From: Nitrososphaerales archaeon
GTDB lineage: Archaea; Thermoproteota; Nitrososphaeria; Nitrososphaerales; Nitrososphaeraceae
Direction: 5' to 3'
DNA: 5,079 nucleotides
Assembly: GCA_029237515.1 (NCBI GenBank)
Contig: JARBAV010000202.1
Coordinates: forward strand, 1 to 5,079
Each line of letters starts with the position of its first letter. Positions within the stretch are counted from its first letter, which is position 1. The position numbers were made by a program, and so were the translations under genes. Below, piece by piece: positions 5,011-5,079 of the stretch. The notes below the pieces were generated by a model. That model was not told the origin of the DNA. It searched no databases and saw nothing but the letters and a program-made list of their open reading frames with translations.

Positions 5011-5079
5011 TCAGTAACGGCTCAAATGTTTCCCCGAGACAACAAATGATTGCTCTGGCCCTGCAGGATCAAAATGTAC
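5011..5079 (-). CDS. Possible 3' end of a gene entering from the right
   Basis: A minus frame open from the window edge for 22 codons to a TGA (5011-5013), ending GKHLSRY. The stretch looks somewhat GC-richer than its surroundings. No domain can be named from so little. A plus frame with ATG at 5046 (MIALALQDQN) runs off the same edge and is an equal alternative, so the call is tentative. Confidence 0.2.
   Translation of the reverse strand, partial: VHFDPAGPEQSFVVSGKHLSRY

Overview
This AT-rich, gene-poor window looks like a piece of an ammonia-oxidising archaeon of the Nitrososphaerales, perhaps close to Nitrosocosmicus. That placement is an inference. It rests mainly on the 146-residue protein at 2012-2452, whose C-terminal half resembles the small DUF6659-type family I associate with Nitrososphaeria. 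It is supported by archaeal TATA-type elements at leaderless or short-leader spacing, and by several tiny zinc-binding proteins separated by long intergenic stretches. There is no rRNA, tRNA, CRISPR array, transposase or integrase that I can recognise.

Layout. Positions 1-1113 hold no convincing gene, only short open stretches that might be gene remnants or micro-proteins, one foldable element (783-839), and a 14-bp perfect palindrome at its right end (1103-1116). At 1361-1576 (minus) there is a small CxxC/HxH protein, and 1577-1788 carries a strong imperfect inverted repeat. The best gene block is 1789-2452 on the minus strand: a DUF6659-like protein followed 19 bases later by a four-cysteine mini-protein, probably one transcript from a TATA element at 2479-2486. 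Positions 2453-2973 are non-coding apart from a GC-rich, foldable island (2783-2851). At 2974-3216 (minus) lies an 80-residue unknown with a clear TATA element and ribosome binding site. At 3660-3872 (plus) lies a small exported or membrane-anchored protein followed by a good hairpin/T-tract terminator. The last block is divergent: a zinc-ribbon protein (4031-4414, minus) and an NTF2/SnoaL-like protein (4470-4850, plus) whose starts lie about 55 bases apart over one AT-rich element. Inverted repeats and an uncertain partial frame follow to the right edge.

Functionally this is a collection of small regulatory or accessory proteins, not a pathway. Three or four of them carry likely Zn-binding Cys/His pairs. 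The only products with family-level recognition are the NTF2-like protein and the DUF6659-like protein. I found no convincing new multi-gene system. The items most worth checking are the Cys-rich insert in the DUF6659-like protein, the GC-rich structured island, the two shared divergent promoter regions, and the Cys-rich reading frame interrupted by TGA at 1114-1464.
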